DNA of 64,000 bases from Candidatus Berkelbacteria bacterium RIFCSPLOWO2_01_FULL_50_28 (GCA_001774395.1 MEZX01000002.1:86984-150983), one strand, 5' to 3'; shown: positions 17,160 to 24,601, numbered from the stretch's first letter. Notes: generated by a model from the letters alone, not told the origin. Made by a program: numbers and translations.

Positions 17160-18201
17160 TACGGCTCGGATTATTTAAGTTAATTAGGTCGTACCCCTTA
17201 AGAGCTGTCTGCTCTACTTTGGTTAGAATCACTTGAAAACCGGGGTTAAAGAGCCCCAACGCCGCTTGGCCGTTCTTTTCGTCTAGCTCGGAGAACAGAT
17301 CATCCAGCAGTACGAGCGGTTCGCGACCAAGTGAGCTAGCAACAAAGTCCGCCTCCGCCGCCTTCAAAGCCAACACCAGCAGCCTGGCCTGACCGCGCGA
17401 GCTGAATCGGCGCGCCGGCCGATCGTTGAAGTAAAAAATAACCTCGTCACGATGCGGTCCGAACAGATTCTGGCTAGCTTTTATCTCCTGTTCTTGTAGC
17501 GCCGCTATATCTTCGTCACTGAAGTCGTACTTCAACCCAAAAGATCCCGGAATTATCTTGTGCTTCTCAGTAAGCCACTCCCCGATAAAAGTCGTCAGCT
17601 CGCTGCGCTTTTCTCTAACTGTTCCCGTTAATCGCACCAGCAGTTCGTTCCATGGCCCAAGCTCGTCTCGCCCAGCCCGGCCGATTTTGATGGAAAAAAG
17701 TAGTGCCGATCTCTCGCGCAGTACTTTTTGCAGTTCAAGGTAGTCGTAACGAAACTGCTTATCTATTTGAAAGAGGACGCCGTCAAGATAGCGGCGGCGG
17801 CGCTCCGGCGCTCCGAGCACGATATCTAAATCACTAGGGAGAAACAGAACTGTTGGCAGGGTACCAATAAAGTCCAGCCATTCGGTTCGGTTACCATTTA
17901 CAGCCAGGTGTCGTTCGTTTACTTGGGCCCCAGGGAACGGAGAGCCAAAGAAAAGTTCGACCTCCGTCTCTTTACCATCTTGCTGGATAGTCGCTGAAAG
18001 CCGAAAACTGTCTCGCTCAAACATAACAGCTTCCGAAAAAGACACCCCATGCAAACTCTTACCAATAGATAACAGGCGGATCGCTTCCAGCAGGCTGGTC
18101 TTGCCGCTACCGTTATCGCCCGAAACAACAGTTTTCTTACCTAATCCATACTCGGCCTCGGTAAAGTTGCGAAATCGCTCTAGGCGCAATTTCTGCAGCA
18201 T
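17152..18201 (-). CDS. recF: RecF DNA repair ATPase
   Basis: 349 residues. The start MLQKLRLERFRNF and Walker A VVSGDNGSGKTSLLEAI (about residues 26-42) are diagnostic of RecF, which loads RecA at gapped DNA through RecOR. The ABC signature region (SSRGQARLLVLALKAAEADF) and Walker B (PLVLLDDLFSELDE) are present, so the protein looks intact. It starts directly next to the dnaN stop codon and overlaps dciA, implying co-transcription. Confidence 0.95.
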   Translation of the reverse strand: MLQKLRLERFRNFTEAEYGLGKKTVVSGDNGSGKTSLLEAIRLLSIGKSLHGVSFSEAVMFERDSFRLSATIQQDGKETEVELFFGSPFPGAQVNERHLAVNGNRTEWLDFIGTLPTVLFLPSDLDIVLGAPERRRRYLDGVLFQIDKQFRYDYLELQKVLRERSALLFSIKIGRAGRDELGPWNELLVRLTGTVREKRSELTTFIGEWLTEKHKIIPGSFGLKYDFSDEDIAALQEQEIKASQNLFGPHRDEVIFYFNDRPARRFSSRGQARLLVLALKAAEADFVASSLGREPLVLLDDLFSELDEKNGQAALGLFNPGFQVILTKVEQTALKGYDLINLNNPSRNA

Positions 18202-19290
18202 CTAGTCGCTGCGTAACGGCATCAACAAGTAAAGCATCTTCTCCCCACCTGTCGGACGAACAACTATCGGGCTCTTAGCGTCATTTAGGCCGATCTGGAC
18301 GTCCCCAGAGAGAACCGCCAGGGCATCGATTAGATACTGGGCATTAATCGAAACTATTACCTCGCTCTCAACTTTCTCCGTTAACGGAATTTCGTTAGTG
18401 TTCTCCCCTAATTGAGTTGAAACTGCTGTGATTGTTATCTTGTTATCTTTAAAAAGAATCTTTGTGCTGTAGGCCGAGTCGCGCGAGAAGAGGCTTGCCA
18501 TACGAAGCCCTTGAAGTAACGAGCTCGAGGCAACGGTTAGGGTGGTGGGGGTTTTCTTGGGGATAATCGCCTCATAAGCTGGGTAGCTACCATCAAGAAC
18601 TCTGCTCGTTAGACGAGTATCGCCAACAACAAACTTTACCTGATTGGTGGAGGCAGACATTGTAATCGTGTCAGACCCGTCCAGTTTAGAGAGCTCCGCC
18701 ATCGTTCGGCGAGGAAGGATGAAATCACCCTCAGTCTCTTGATTTAGAGCAATCTCGCAGCTGGCCAGACGATAGCCATCCGTACCGACAACGACCAGGT
18801 TCTTACCCTTGAATCGCCAGAGTAAACTGTTCAAAATCGGTCGGGAATCGTCCTGAGCGCTGGCGATAATGCAGCGGCTAATTGCCTCCACGATTTTACT
18901 AGTCGGAAGCTCGACAGAACTCTCCCCTTTTGCCTGGGGAACGCTCGGATACTCCTCGGCTGGTAATCCTTTTATCTGAGCTTTGTGGTTCAGGGAGGAT
19001 ATCTTTAATGTGGTGTCGTCACCCTCTATAAGGATCTCTTTATCGGCATTACTTTGTAAATAATCCCCAAAAAGACGAGCTGGGACGGTGAGCTTTCCAA
19101 CTTCTTCTCCGTCACCAACAACCTCAGTTTCTATGGTTTGTTCTAAGTTTGTGGCTTGAACCACCAATTTGGTCTTACTGGCAATCAGCAGGATATTTTG
19201 AAGTATCGGTAATGTTGACCGATTGGAGGTTAGTCGTCCGGCAATGCCAACTGCCTTAGCTAAGTTTTCGCGCGTGGTTCTAAATTTCAT
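18202..19290 (-). CDS. dnaN: DNA polymerase III beta subunit (sliding clamp)
   Basis: 362 residues, close to the usual 366. The start MKFRTTRENLAKAVGIAGRL, the middle segment RCIIASAQDDSRPILNSLLW and the C-terminal LLMPLRSD match DnaN. It forms the ring clamp for the replicative polymerase. It lies between dnaA and recF in the canonical order; a 230-bp gap with DnaA boxes separates it from dnaA. Confidence 0.96.
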   Translation of the reverse strand: MKFRTTRENLAKAVGIAGRLTSNRSTLPILQNILLIASKTKLVVQATNLEQTIETEVVGDGEEVGKLTVPARLFGDYLQSNADKEILIEGDDTTLKISSLNHKAQIKGLPAEEYPSVPQAKGESSVELPTSKIVEAISRCIIASAQDDSRPILNSLLWRFKGKNLVVVGTDGYRLASCEIALNQETEGDFILPRRTMAELSKLDGSDTITMSASTNQVKFVVGDTRLTSRVLDGSYPAYEAIIPKKTPTTLTVASSSLLQGLRMASLFSRDSAYSTKILFKDNKITITAVSTQLGENTNEIPLTEKVESEVIVSINAQYLIDALAVLSGDVQIGLNDAKSPIVVRPTGGEKMLYLLMPLRSD

Positions 19291-19520
19291 TTTGTGTCTT
19301 AGTGGGTTGGTGAATATATATTTTATTTAGTTTACCTAAACAGTATTTGTAATTAGCGTTGGGGATTTGTGGGTTGTATGGTTTCATCTCTGTGTAGAAA
19401 AACTTACATCCTGTGGAAAAGTTGTGCAAATCCTGTGGAGTACCAAACGAACCAGTTGTACCGACAGTACTTACTTTTTGCGTCCCCTTCTGGTTGGTAG
19501 TTTTCCACATGATATCCACT
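19291..19520. other. oriC: Putative origin of replication (dnaA-dnaN intergenic region)
   Basis: This gap holds DnaA-box-like sequences TGTGGAAAA (19412-19420) and TTTTCCACA (19501-19509), weaker TGTGTAGAA (19391) and TGTGGAGTA (19434), and a long AT-rich stretch at about 19307-19335 near dnaN that could be the unwinding element. Location between dnaA and dnaN is the commonest bacterial origin position. A small open frame across it on the minus strand is judged not coding. Confidence 0.65.
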
Positions 19521-20864
19521 TTAGTCATGAAGGGAATTAATAATTATCTTAACATCATTCTCAGTATCTGGGTCGTTCTTCATCTGTGCCTCAATCTTTC
19601 GCGAGCCGTGCATTATGGTAGTGTGGTCCCGGCCGCCGAGCTGATCGCCAATTTGGGGGAACGACTGGTCTAGAACTTCACGCAGTAGATACATGACGAT
19701 CTGCCGCGGGTAAACCAGCTCTTGATGACGTTTTTTACCCAAGATATCACTTGGCTCTATCTCGAAATGGTTGGCGACACAACGAATAACTTTTTTGGCG
19801 GTGAGGTTACTCTTGTTGGCTCGACTAAGGTCTTTAACTGTAACGCGAGCAAGCTCCAAATTTAGGGGGATTTTCTCAAGTTGAGAACGAGCGGTAAGTT
19901 TCGTTAGGGCTCCTTCCAGCTCGCGGACGTTATTAGTTATTTGGTTGGCAACGTAATCTATGACCTCATCGGGGATGTTAACCCCCATTTGTTCGGCTTT
20001 TTCCCGTAGGATTGCCGAGCGGGTTTCGAAATTGGGCGACTGGATATCGGCGATCATTCCCCACCCGAAGCGCGATATCAGCCGCTCCTCTAAGTTGGAC
20101 ATCTCTTTGGGGAGTCGGTCGGCGGTAAGAATAATCTGACGGTTGGACTGGTGAAGGGTGTTGAAGGTGTGGAAAAACTCCTCTTGGGTCCCCTCTTTGT
20201 TGGCCAGAAATTGGATGTCGTCAACCAGGAAGACGTCAACGGTGCGGTAGCGGTTCTTGAATTGGTTGATGGTCTTGCTCTGTAAGGCATTAATGAACTC
20301 CCCAGTGAAAGCCTCGCATGAGGTGTAGATAATCTTTTTCTTGGGGTGGATGTGGTAAATCGCGTTGGCAACCGCTTGCATTAAGTGGGTTTTCCCCAGC
20401 CCCACCCCACCGTAGATAAACAGCGGGTTATAGGCGCTGCCGGGTTTTTCGGCGACGGCTTGGGCGGCGGCAAAAGCCAGGCGATTATTATTCCCCACCA
20501 CGAATGTGTCGAAGGTGTATTTCTGGTTGAACTGCGGCGGTTCTCGCGGTGGCTGTTTTGCTTTGTCGTCGCGATCTTCAACAACCTGAAGTAACGGTAG
20601 CTCGTCGACGTCAACGGCTTTCGTGGCTGAGACCACAAGACGCAGTTCAGTATCGGCTCCAAAATGGTCGCTCAGGATTTTGGTAATACTCTTCGCGGCG
20701 TTCGCTTCAACCCAACTCTTTGTGTACAGGTTGGGCACGGCCAGAGTAACGGTATTATCAATCCGCTCCACAAAACGAACCGGTTTTAACCAGGTATCGA
20801 AGTTCGGCCGACTCACGGTCGATTTAAGTTGTTGTAAAATGTCTTGCCAAATTGCTTCGCTCAT
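19521..20864 (-). CDS. dnaA: Chromosomal replication initiator DnaA
   Basis: 447 residues from ATG 20864 (MSEAIWQDILQQLKSTVSRP). The frame continues upstream to 20921 but that part contains a DnaA box and is not used. Domain I is followed by a short linker, the AAA+ domain (Walker A YGGVGLGKTHL, Walker B DVFLVDDIQFL) and the C-terminal DNA-binding domain with the DnaA signature GGRDHTTIMHGSRKI. Divergent from rpmH. DnaA boxes lie on both sides of the gene, suggesting autoregulation and a bipartite origin. Confidence 0.97.
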   Translation of the reverse strand: MSEAIWQDILQQLKSTVSRPNFDTWLKPVRFVERIDNTVTLAVPNLYTKSWVEANAAKSITKILSDHFGADTELRLVVSATKAVDVDELPLLQVVEDRDDKAKQPPREPPQFNQKYTFDTFVVGNNNRLAFAAAQAVAEKPGSAYNPLFIYGGVGLGKTHLMQAVANAIYHIHPKKKIIYTSCEAFTGEFINALQSKTINQFKNRYRTVDVFLVDDIQFLANKEGTQEEFFHTFNTLHQSNRQIILTADRLPKEMSNLEERLISRFGWGMIADIQSPNFETRSAILREKAEQMGVNIPDEVIDYVANQITNNVRELEGALTKLTARSQLEKIPLNLELARVTVKDLSRANKSNLTAKKVIRCVANHFEIEPSDILGKKRHQELVYPRQIVMYLLREVLDQSFPQIGDQLGGRDHTTIMHGSRKIEAQMKNDPDTENDVKIIINSLHD

Positions 20865-20904
20865 TAATCTTATTTTAGGTTCAACCGCATGGAATGTACT
20901 AGAG

Positions 20905-20978
20905 TTTTCCACAGAGGGCAACTACTGCCCAAGGAACTGGCAACTAGGAACCTGGAACTGGTCGGCCACTTATACACA
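20905..20978. promoter_or_regulatory. DnaA boxes upstream of dnaA
   Basis: TTTTCCACA at 20905-20913 and TTATACACA at 20970-20978 match the DnaA-box consensus TTWTNCACA. They lie in the dnaA-rpmH gap and may serve autoregulation or a second origin half. Confidence 0.65.
20933..20960. repeat. Heptamer tandem repeat (GGAACTG family)
   Basis: Four 7-base units in a row: GGAACTG, GCAACTA, GGAACCT, GGAACTG, between two DnaA boxes upstream of dnaA. Confidence 0.75.
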
Positions 20979-20982
20979 CCCT

Positions 20983-21010
20983 CTAGCCCCTAGTCCCCAG
21001 CTCCTAGTGC
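20983..21010. repeat. Heptamer tandem repeat (CTAGCCC family)
   Basis: Four 7-base units: CTAGCCC, CTAGTCC, CCAGCTC, CTAGTGC, directly after a DnaA box in the dnaA-rpmH gap. The word differs from the neighbouring GGAACTG repeat but the period is the same. Confidence 0.7.
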
Positions 21011-21044
21011 CCTTCAGTTAAATCTGTTACAATAGTCAGTAACA

Positions 21045-21182
21045 ATGGTGAAGAGAACTTACCAAGGCAATAAACGACATCGCGCTAAAACCCACGGCTT
21101 TTTGGTGCGCAGCAGAACTTCTGGCGGGTTACGCGTGCTTAAGGCGCGTCGCCGCCGAGGCCGGGCGATACTGGCACTGTAA
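21045..21182 (+). CDS. rpmH: 50S ribosomal protein L34
   Basis: A 45-residue, strongly basic protein starting MVKRTYQGNKRHRAKTHGF and ending in an Arg-rich helix (LKARRRRGRAILAL), the L34 pattern. L34 is a small structural protein of the large ribosomal subunit. Its TAA stop shares its last base with the ATG of rnpA. A possible -10 (TACAAT, 21028-21033) lies 11 bases before the start and no clear ribosome site is visible. The position next to dnaA and before rnpA is canonical. Confidence 0.95.
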   Translation: MVKRTYQGNKRHRAKTHGFLVRSRTSGGLRVLKARRRRGRAILAL

Positions 21183-21529
21183 TGCTGCCGCGGATCAACC
21201 GCCTCAAACGTCAGGAAGATTTTAAAGCAGTTCGCTTATCCGGCCGCAAAGCCAAGGCGGGTCGTTTACTGGTGAATTTCCTGCCGCAACAAGTAGGTTC
21301 CGTGAGCCGCGGCGCTGTCGTCATTTCTTCCAAAGCCGTCAGTGGCTCGGTCGAGCGCAACCGGATTCGTCGCCTAATGGCCAAGTTGATGCGTCAACAG
21401 TTTGATAATTGGGCTACTCGCTCGGCGGGTGATATGGTGGTAGTGTTACTTGGGAGTGCTGATGTTTCTTCGTCTGAAGAACTCACAGCCGATTTCAACA
21501 AATGCTTAGAAAAACTATCGTTAAATTAA
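21182..21529 (+). CDS. rnpA: Ribonuclease P protein component
   Basis: 115 residues. The start MLPRINRLKRQEDFKAVRLS and the RNase P motif region (SKAVSGSVERNRIRRLMAKL) are typical. RnpA binds the catalytic RNase P RNA and helps cut tRNA 5' leaders. It overlaps rpmH by one base and yidD by 28 bases, so the three are translated from one message. Confidence 0.95.
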   Translation: MLPRINRLKRQEDFKAVRLSGRKAKAGRLLVNFLPQQVGSVSRGAVVISSKAVSGSVERNRIRRLMAKLMRQQFDNWATRSAGDMVVVLLGSADVSSSEELTADFNKCLEKLSLN

Positions 21530-21759
21530 TCGAGCTTTATCAAGTTAGTGTCTCACCCGACCATAGCGCCCTGGGTCGCCGTTTGATGGGTGGCGCTTGT
21601 CGCTACCAACCAACGTGCTCCGAGTACACCAAGGTAGCAGTAGGACGGTTCGGGATAAAACGAGGGTTGGGCATGGGCCTGAAAAGGATCTCCCGCTGTC
21701 ACCCCTTCACCACGGGAGGGTACGACCCAGTACCCGCAGTAATAACCGAATCCCGATAA
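21502..21759 (+). CDS. yidD: Membrane protein insertion efficiency factor YidD
   Basis: 85 residues with the YidD hallmarks: IELYQVSVSP near the start, CRYQPTCSEY with two Cys, and KRISRCHPFTTGGYDPVP. YidD helps membrane protein insertion by YidC and is usually encoded between rnpA and yidC, as here. Complete for the family. Confidence 0.95.
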   Translation: MLRKTIVKLIELYQVSVSPDHSALGRRLMGGACRYQPTCSEYTKVAVGRFGIKRGLGMGLKRISRCHPFTTGGYDPVPAVITESR

Positions 21760-21770
21760 ATGATAAAGTT

Positions 21771-21833
21771 TGAAAATTGTAAAACTGTAAATTATTTGGA
21801 AATTGGAAACTGTAAATTGAAAATTGCTGAAAA
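21771..21833. repeat. Degenerate AT-rich heptamer repeat before yidC
   Basis: Nine imperfect 7-base units (for example GAAATTG, GAAACTG, TAAATTG, AAAATTG) fill the yidD-yidC gap up to the yidC start. It closely resembles the repeat in front of virB4. Confidence 0.65.
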
Positions 21834-21836
21834 ACG

Positions 21837-22577
21837 ATGAAAGAGTTTTTCAGGATTATTCTCTACAAACCGCTCTTCAACCTATTGATGTTTTTCGCGT
21901 GGATAGTGCCGGGACACAGTATGGGGTGGGCGATTATTATGCTGACGATCCTAGTGAATGTGGTGCTCTGGGTTCCCAAGAGCAAATCGCTGAGAATGCC
22001 GATGTTGCAGGCCCAATACCGTGACGAGATAAAAGCTCTCCAGGATAAGTATAAAGACGACCGCAACACTCAAGCTAAGATGCTGATGGCCTTTTACAAA
22101 GAAAAAGGCATCAACCCGATGGCTGGCTGTCTGCCACTTTTGATCCAACTACCAATACTCTTTATTCTATACAAAGTCTTTATGGTTGGCCTTAATACGG
22201 TACGACCCGACTTAATTTATTCGTTCACGCCGCACTTAAACACAATCAACACCCTCTTTTTTGGCATCGATCTCGCCAAACCAGAAAAAATCTTCTTACC
22301 CATAATTGCGGCCGCCCTTCAGTTCGGGCAGTCGTACTACCAGATGAAATTAACTCCACCGTCGGGCGACAAGAAAGACGTCTCGGCGATGATGAGCAAA
22401 CAGATGATGTATATGTTGCCGGCCATCACTCTCTTCTTTGGTATGACGCTACCGGCGGGGCTGATGCTTTACTGGGGCACCTCGACCGGTCTGTCGTGGT
22501 TGCAGCAAGTGCAGATCGCTAGAACTTTCAAAGCCAAGCCCAAAACCCAAGTAACTGTGCGAACCCGCCGACGTTAA
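21837..22577 (+). CDS. yidC: Membrane protein insertase YidC (Oxa1 family)
   Basis: 246 residues, the short form lacking the large periplasmic domain of Gram-negative YidC, as in Gram-positive and Patescibacteria proteins. About five membrane helices; the cytoplasmic hairpin after helix 1 (AQYRDEIKALQDKYKDDRNT) and the NPMAGCLPLLIQLPIL segment are characteristic. The conserved Arg of the hydrophilic groove is not obvious by eye. The tail is basic (KPKTQVTVRTRRR), fitting ribosome contact. It inserts membrane proteins alone or with SecYEG. Last gene of the rpmH-rnpA-yidD-yidC group. Confidence 0.93.
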   Translation: MKEFFRIILYKPLFNLLMFFAWIVPGHSMGWAIIMLTILVNVVLWVPKSKSLRMPMLQAQYRDEIKALQDKYKDDRNTQAKMLMAFYKEKGINPMAGCLPLLIQLPILFILYKVFMVGLNTVRPDLIYSFTPHLNTINTLFFGIDLAKPEKIFLPIIAAALQFGQSYYQMKLTPPSGDKKDVSAMMSKQMMYMLPAITLFFGMTLPAGLMLYWGTSTGLSWLQQVQIARTFKAKPKTQVTVRTRRR

Positions 22578-22585
22578 AACTTTGG

Positions 22586-22649
22586 CGGGCGGCCCACCCA
22601 CCTCACCTGGCACTGGCGGGCAGGCGAAAAAGAGGTGACTGCGCGCCCG
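22586..22649. ncRNA. Possible structured element downstream of yidC
   Basis: CGGGCG (22586) pairs with CGCCCG (22644), CACCTC (22599) with GAGGTG (22632), and an inner CCTG with CAGG, giving a long interrupted hairpin in the yidC-ubiA gap. There is no clear T-run, so it is not a standard terminator. It matches no RNA family I recognise; it may be only a palindromic repeat. Confidence 0.25.
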
Positions 22650-22716
22650 GCCAACAAAGGCCCGAACAGACGGTATCAGATAGGGCGCTTGGTCTAGACT
22701 AGACGCCTAATTACCC

Positions 22717-22828
22717 TATAGTCGCTGGTAAGCGACAACCGCGACGTACCCTTGGGACTTTTCTCGTCGTGTATAGTCGCCGGTACGGCGACAACCGCGA
22801 CGTTCCCTTGGGACTTCGTCCCGTCGTG
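22717..22828. repeat. Two tandem 55-57 bp structured units before the UbiA-family gene
   Basis: Units at 22717-22771 and 22772-22828 share TATAGTCGCyGGTA, GCGACAACCGCGACGT and CCCTTGGGACTT. Each begins with a hairpin whose arms changed together (GTCGCT/AGCGAC in unit 1, GTCGCCG/CGGCGAC in unit 2). TATAAT follows at 22829-22834 and could be the -10 of the downstream gene. Confidence 0.7.
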
Positions 22829-22867
22829 TATAATTCGACTAGTCGCCTAACGGCTCTGGAGGTTGGA

Positions 22868-23905
22868 ATGAAGTTTTTGCTTCAAACAGCGCGGCCGATC
22901 ACGCTCGTCGCGTGGATTCCGCCATTCGTTGGTTGTCTGTTGGGTGGCAATTTGTCTTGGGCCACCTTAACAGCCTGTCTTGGAACGATGGTTGCCGTGG
23001 GGCTCATTAATACCCATAACAATCAAACCGATCGTCGGATTGATCGGCACAACCCATTGAAGGACACACTGGCAATGCAGCACCCCGTGCGAAACCACCA
23101 AGTCGTGACAGCGAGTGGTTCGATCCTGGCGCTGTTGCTACGCCAAATTGGATATAACTTTCTCCTGCTCTCGACCCTCTACTACGTGGGGGTGTTCTAC
23201 AACTACTTTCTCGGGCGCGTGCCCGTCGTGAAACGCCTAGCGGTAGCGATAGTAGTCGCATCGACATCGTTCATCGCAGCCGACAGGCCTAACCTAGCCC
23301 TGTGGGTTTGGGCTAGCGCAGTTGGACTCTTCATCTACTGTCGAGAAGTTGGCAAAGATCGGGCAGATGCCCAGGAGGATACCATGGCTCGTTTCTTTCG
23401 AAAGGGTGCGCCAGCTGATTCCTGGTGCATCATCGCCCCGTTTATGGGCGGGCTAATCTACGCGACGACGACACTTGCTCTCGGGGTTTCGCTGACGTCG
23501 ACCCATTTGGTCGTTAGTCTCGGTATTGCACTGACGATCTTCTCGTTTATGCAGATCCGGGCTCGCCACAATTGGTACCGAATGCGGTTTCCCCATCGCT
23601 TGATTGCAGGCCAGTCCGGCCTGACGCTGGCGCTCGCAGCCTTGATGCCGCCATTTGCGCAGGGGATCCTGCCGATTGTTGTCTTCAACCTGACAACAAT
23701 CTACGTTCGTTCGTGCCTGACGACGCGAGCCAACGTAAGTTGGTGGGCCAACCTGCACGATGCCTACCTTTGGGCATCGCTGCTCTGGCTGGCGATGCTC
23801 GGACCAGGAGTGTTTTCTGTCTCGACATTCACGATCTCAGTCATTGTTCTGATCGCCGTGTTTGCCTGGGAATTCCAGCGAACGCAGCACTTAAGAACCG
23901 CTTAA
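22868..23905 (+). CDS. UbiA-family prenyltransferase-like membrane protein
   Basis: 345 residues from ATG 22868, chosen for the GGAGG 6 bases upstream and the typical UbiA start (MKFLLQTARPITLVAWIPPF); the open frame further upstream is not used. About eight membrane helices. The first Asp-rich motif appears as NNQTDRRID (family form NDxxDxxxD, second position changed to Asn); the second as KDRADAQED. UbiA enzymes attach a prenyl chain to an acceptor such as a quinone ring or heme. No quinone genes are nearby, so the substrate is unknown. A monocistronic unit with its own terminator. Confidence 0.75.
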   Translation: MKFLLQTARPITLVAWIPPFVGCLLGGNLSWATLTACLGTMVAVGLINTHNNQTDRRIDRHNPLKDTLAMQHPVRNHQVVTASGSILALLLRQIGYNFLLLSTLYYVGVFYNYFLGRVPVVKRLAVAIVVASTSFIAADRPNLALWVWASAVGLFIYCREVGKDRADAQEDTMARFFRKGAPADSWCIIAPFMGGLIYATTTLALGVSLTSTHLVVSLGIALTIFSFMQIRARHNWYRMRFPHRLIAGQSGLTLALAALMPPFAQGILPIVVFNLTTIYVRSCLTTRANVSWWANLHDAYLWASLLWLAMLGPGVFSVSTFTISVIVLIAVFAWEFQRTQHLRTA

Positions 23906-23909
23906 CCAG

Positions 23910-23949
23910 CGAGGCCGCTCGGATTTCCGAGCGGCCTCGTAACATTTTT
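23910..23949 (+). terminator. Rho-independent terminator of the UbiA-family gene
   Basis: A perfect 13-bp stem (CGAGGCCGCTCGG / CCGAGCGGCCTCG) with a 4-base loop, followed by TAACATTTTTG. Confidence 0.9.
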
Positions 23950-24075
23950 GTCGAACCTTGGTTTCGAGTCGGACGGACTAACAAAACCGTCTGGGCCGTC
24001 ACCACCTCCCACGGCTTAACCTGGATTTTTACTCTAAAGTTAGGTAAACTTTGTACCAGTACGGTCGGGTGCCAT

Positions 24076-24157
24076 GGTGGGTTGGCAGAATGGTAATGCA
24101 GCGGTCTTGAAAACCGCCGGGCGTAAGCCCTTGTAGGTTCGAGCCCTACACCCACCG
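24076..24157 (+). tRNA. tRNA-Ser(TGA)
   Basis: All arms fold: acceptor GGTGGGT/ACCCACC, D-stem GCA/TGC, anticodon stem GCGGT/ACCGC with loop CTTGAAA (anticodon TGA), a long variable arm GGGCGTAAGCCC, T-arm GTAGG-TTCGAGC-CCTAC, discriminator G. The long variable arm and G73 fit serine. It reads UCA and related UCN codons. CCA is not encoded. Unlike the other two serine tRNAs here, no truncated 5' copy is seen upstream. Confidence 0.95.
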
Positions 24158-24159
24158 CA

Positions 24160-24245
24160 CTTCGAGTCGCTGGGCTCCCTCAGTGTAAACTGAGGACAGG
24201 CGACCCGAACTACCCCGAGCGACCTGTCCTGAGCGGATTCGAAGG
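24160..24245. repeat. Intergenic inverted repeat with CTTCGA...TCGAAG ends
   Basis: The left part (CTTCGAGTCGCT ... CTGAGGACAGG) and right part (CCTGTCCTGAGCGGATTCGAAG) are imperfect inverted repeats, with an inner CTCAGTGTAAACTGAG hairpin. A related palindrome (TTCCTGAGCTTGTCGAAGGAA) occurs at 28141-28161. It looks like a dispersed palindromic repeat with no coding capacity. Confidence 0.55.
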
Positions 24246-24276
24246 AAGTCGGGGGCGGTACATTACAGTCACATTT

Positions 24277-24297
24277 GCGCCCGTAGCTCAGTGGATA
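24277..24297 (+). pseudogene. Truncated 5' copy of tRNA-Arg
   Basis: The first 21 bases of the downstream tRNA-Arg (from GCGCCCG through the D-loop) are repeated exactly, then the sequence departs. GTAGCTC of this copy (24283-24289) pairs perfectly with GAGCTAC at 24315-24321. Two more hairpins (CTGG/CCAG; GCCTACA/TGTAGGC) fill the space to the complete gene. Confidence 0.85.
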
Positions 24298-24367
24298 CTC
24301 CCGAGTCATCCTTTGAGCTACTGGCACCAGCCAGTATTAGATGCCTACAGTTATGTATGTAGGCTTG

Positions 24368-24440
24368 GCGCCCGTAGCTCAGTGGATAGAGTATTTGCTT
24401 GCGGAGCAAAGGGTCGCTGGTTCGAGTCCAGCCGGGCGCG
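24368..24440 (+). tRNA. tRNA-Arg(GCG)
   Basis: A complete cloverleaf: acceptor GCGCCCG/CGGGCGC, D-stem GCTC/GAGT, A20-bearing D-loop, anticodon stem TTTGC/GCAAA with loop TTGCGGA, T-arm GCTGG-TTCGAGT-CCAGC, discriminator G. The anticodon is GCG, reading CGC and CGU. Most bacteria use ACG (edited to ICG) here. CCA is not encoded. Confidence 0.93.
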
Positions 24441-24601
24441 CAGATACTAAAAGTCCGAACCGCATTTATTCACTTTTCTCGAAGAAAATCGCTACTCTAA
24501 GCTTTTGGGAATCACGCAGATTAATAATCGCGTCGCACAATTAATTTTTTTGAACCTGTAATGGTTCGATTCCGGTTAGGTCGTTGTACGGGAAAACACT
24601 A

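Noticed and set aside
19280..19528. 82-residue minus-strand open frame between dnaA and dnaN
   Set aside because: It runs through DnaA boxes and the AT-rich origin stretch and has low-complexity content; the region is better read as oriC.
20865..20921. 19-residue N-terminal extension of DnaA
   Set aside because: It contains a DnaA box, and the usual DnaA start (MSEAIW) begins at 20864.
22868..23905. Assignment of the UbiA-family gene to menaquinone or heme A synthesis
   Set aside because: No partner genes of either pathway are in the window and the first Asp-rich motif is altered.
24341..24544. Open frame across tRNA-Arg
   Set aside because: It translates the tRNA itself, a common false gene.
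24555..24590. T-arm-like GGTTCGATTCC after tRNA-Arg
   Set aside because: The flanking stem does not pair well and no other tRNA arms are present; too weak to call a tRNA remnant.
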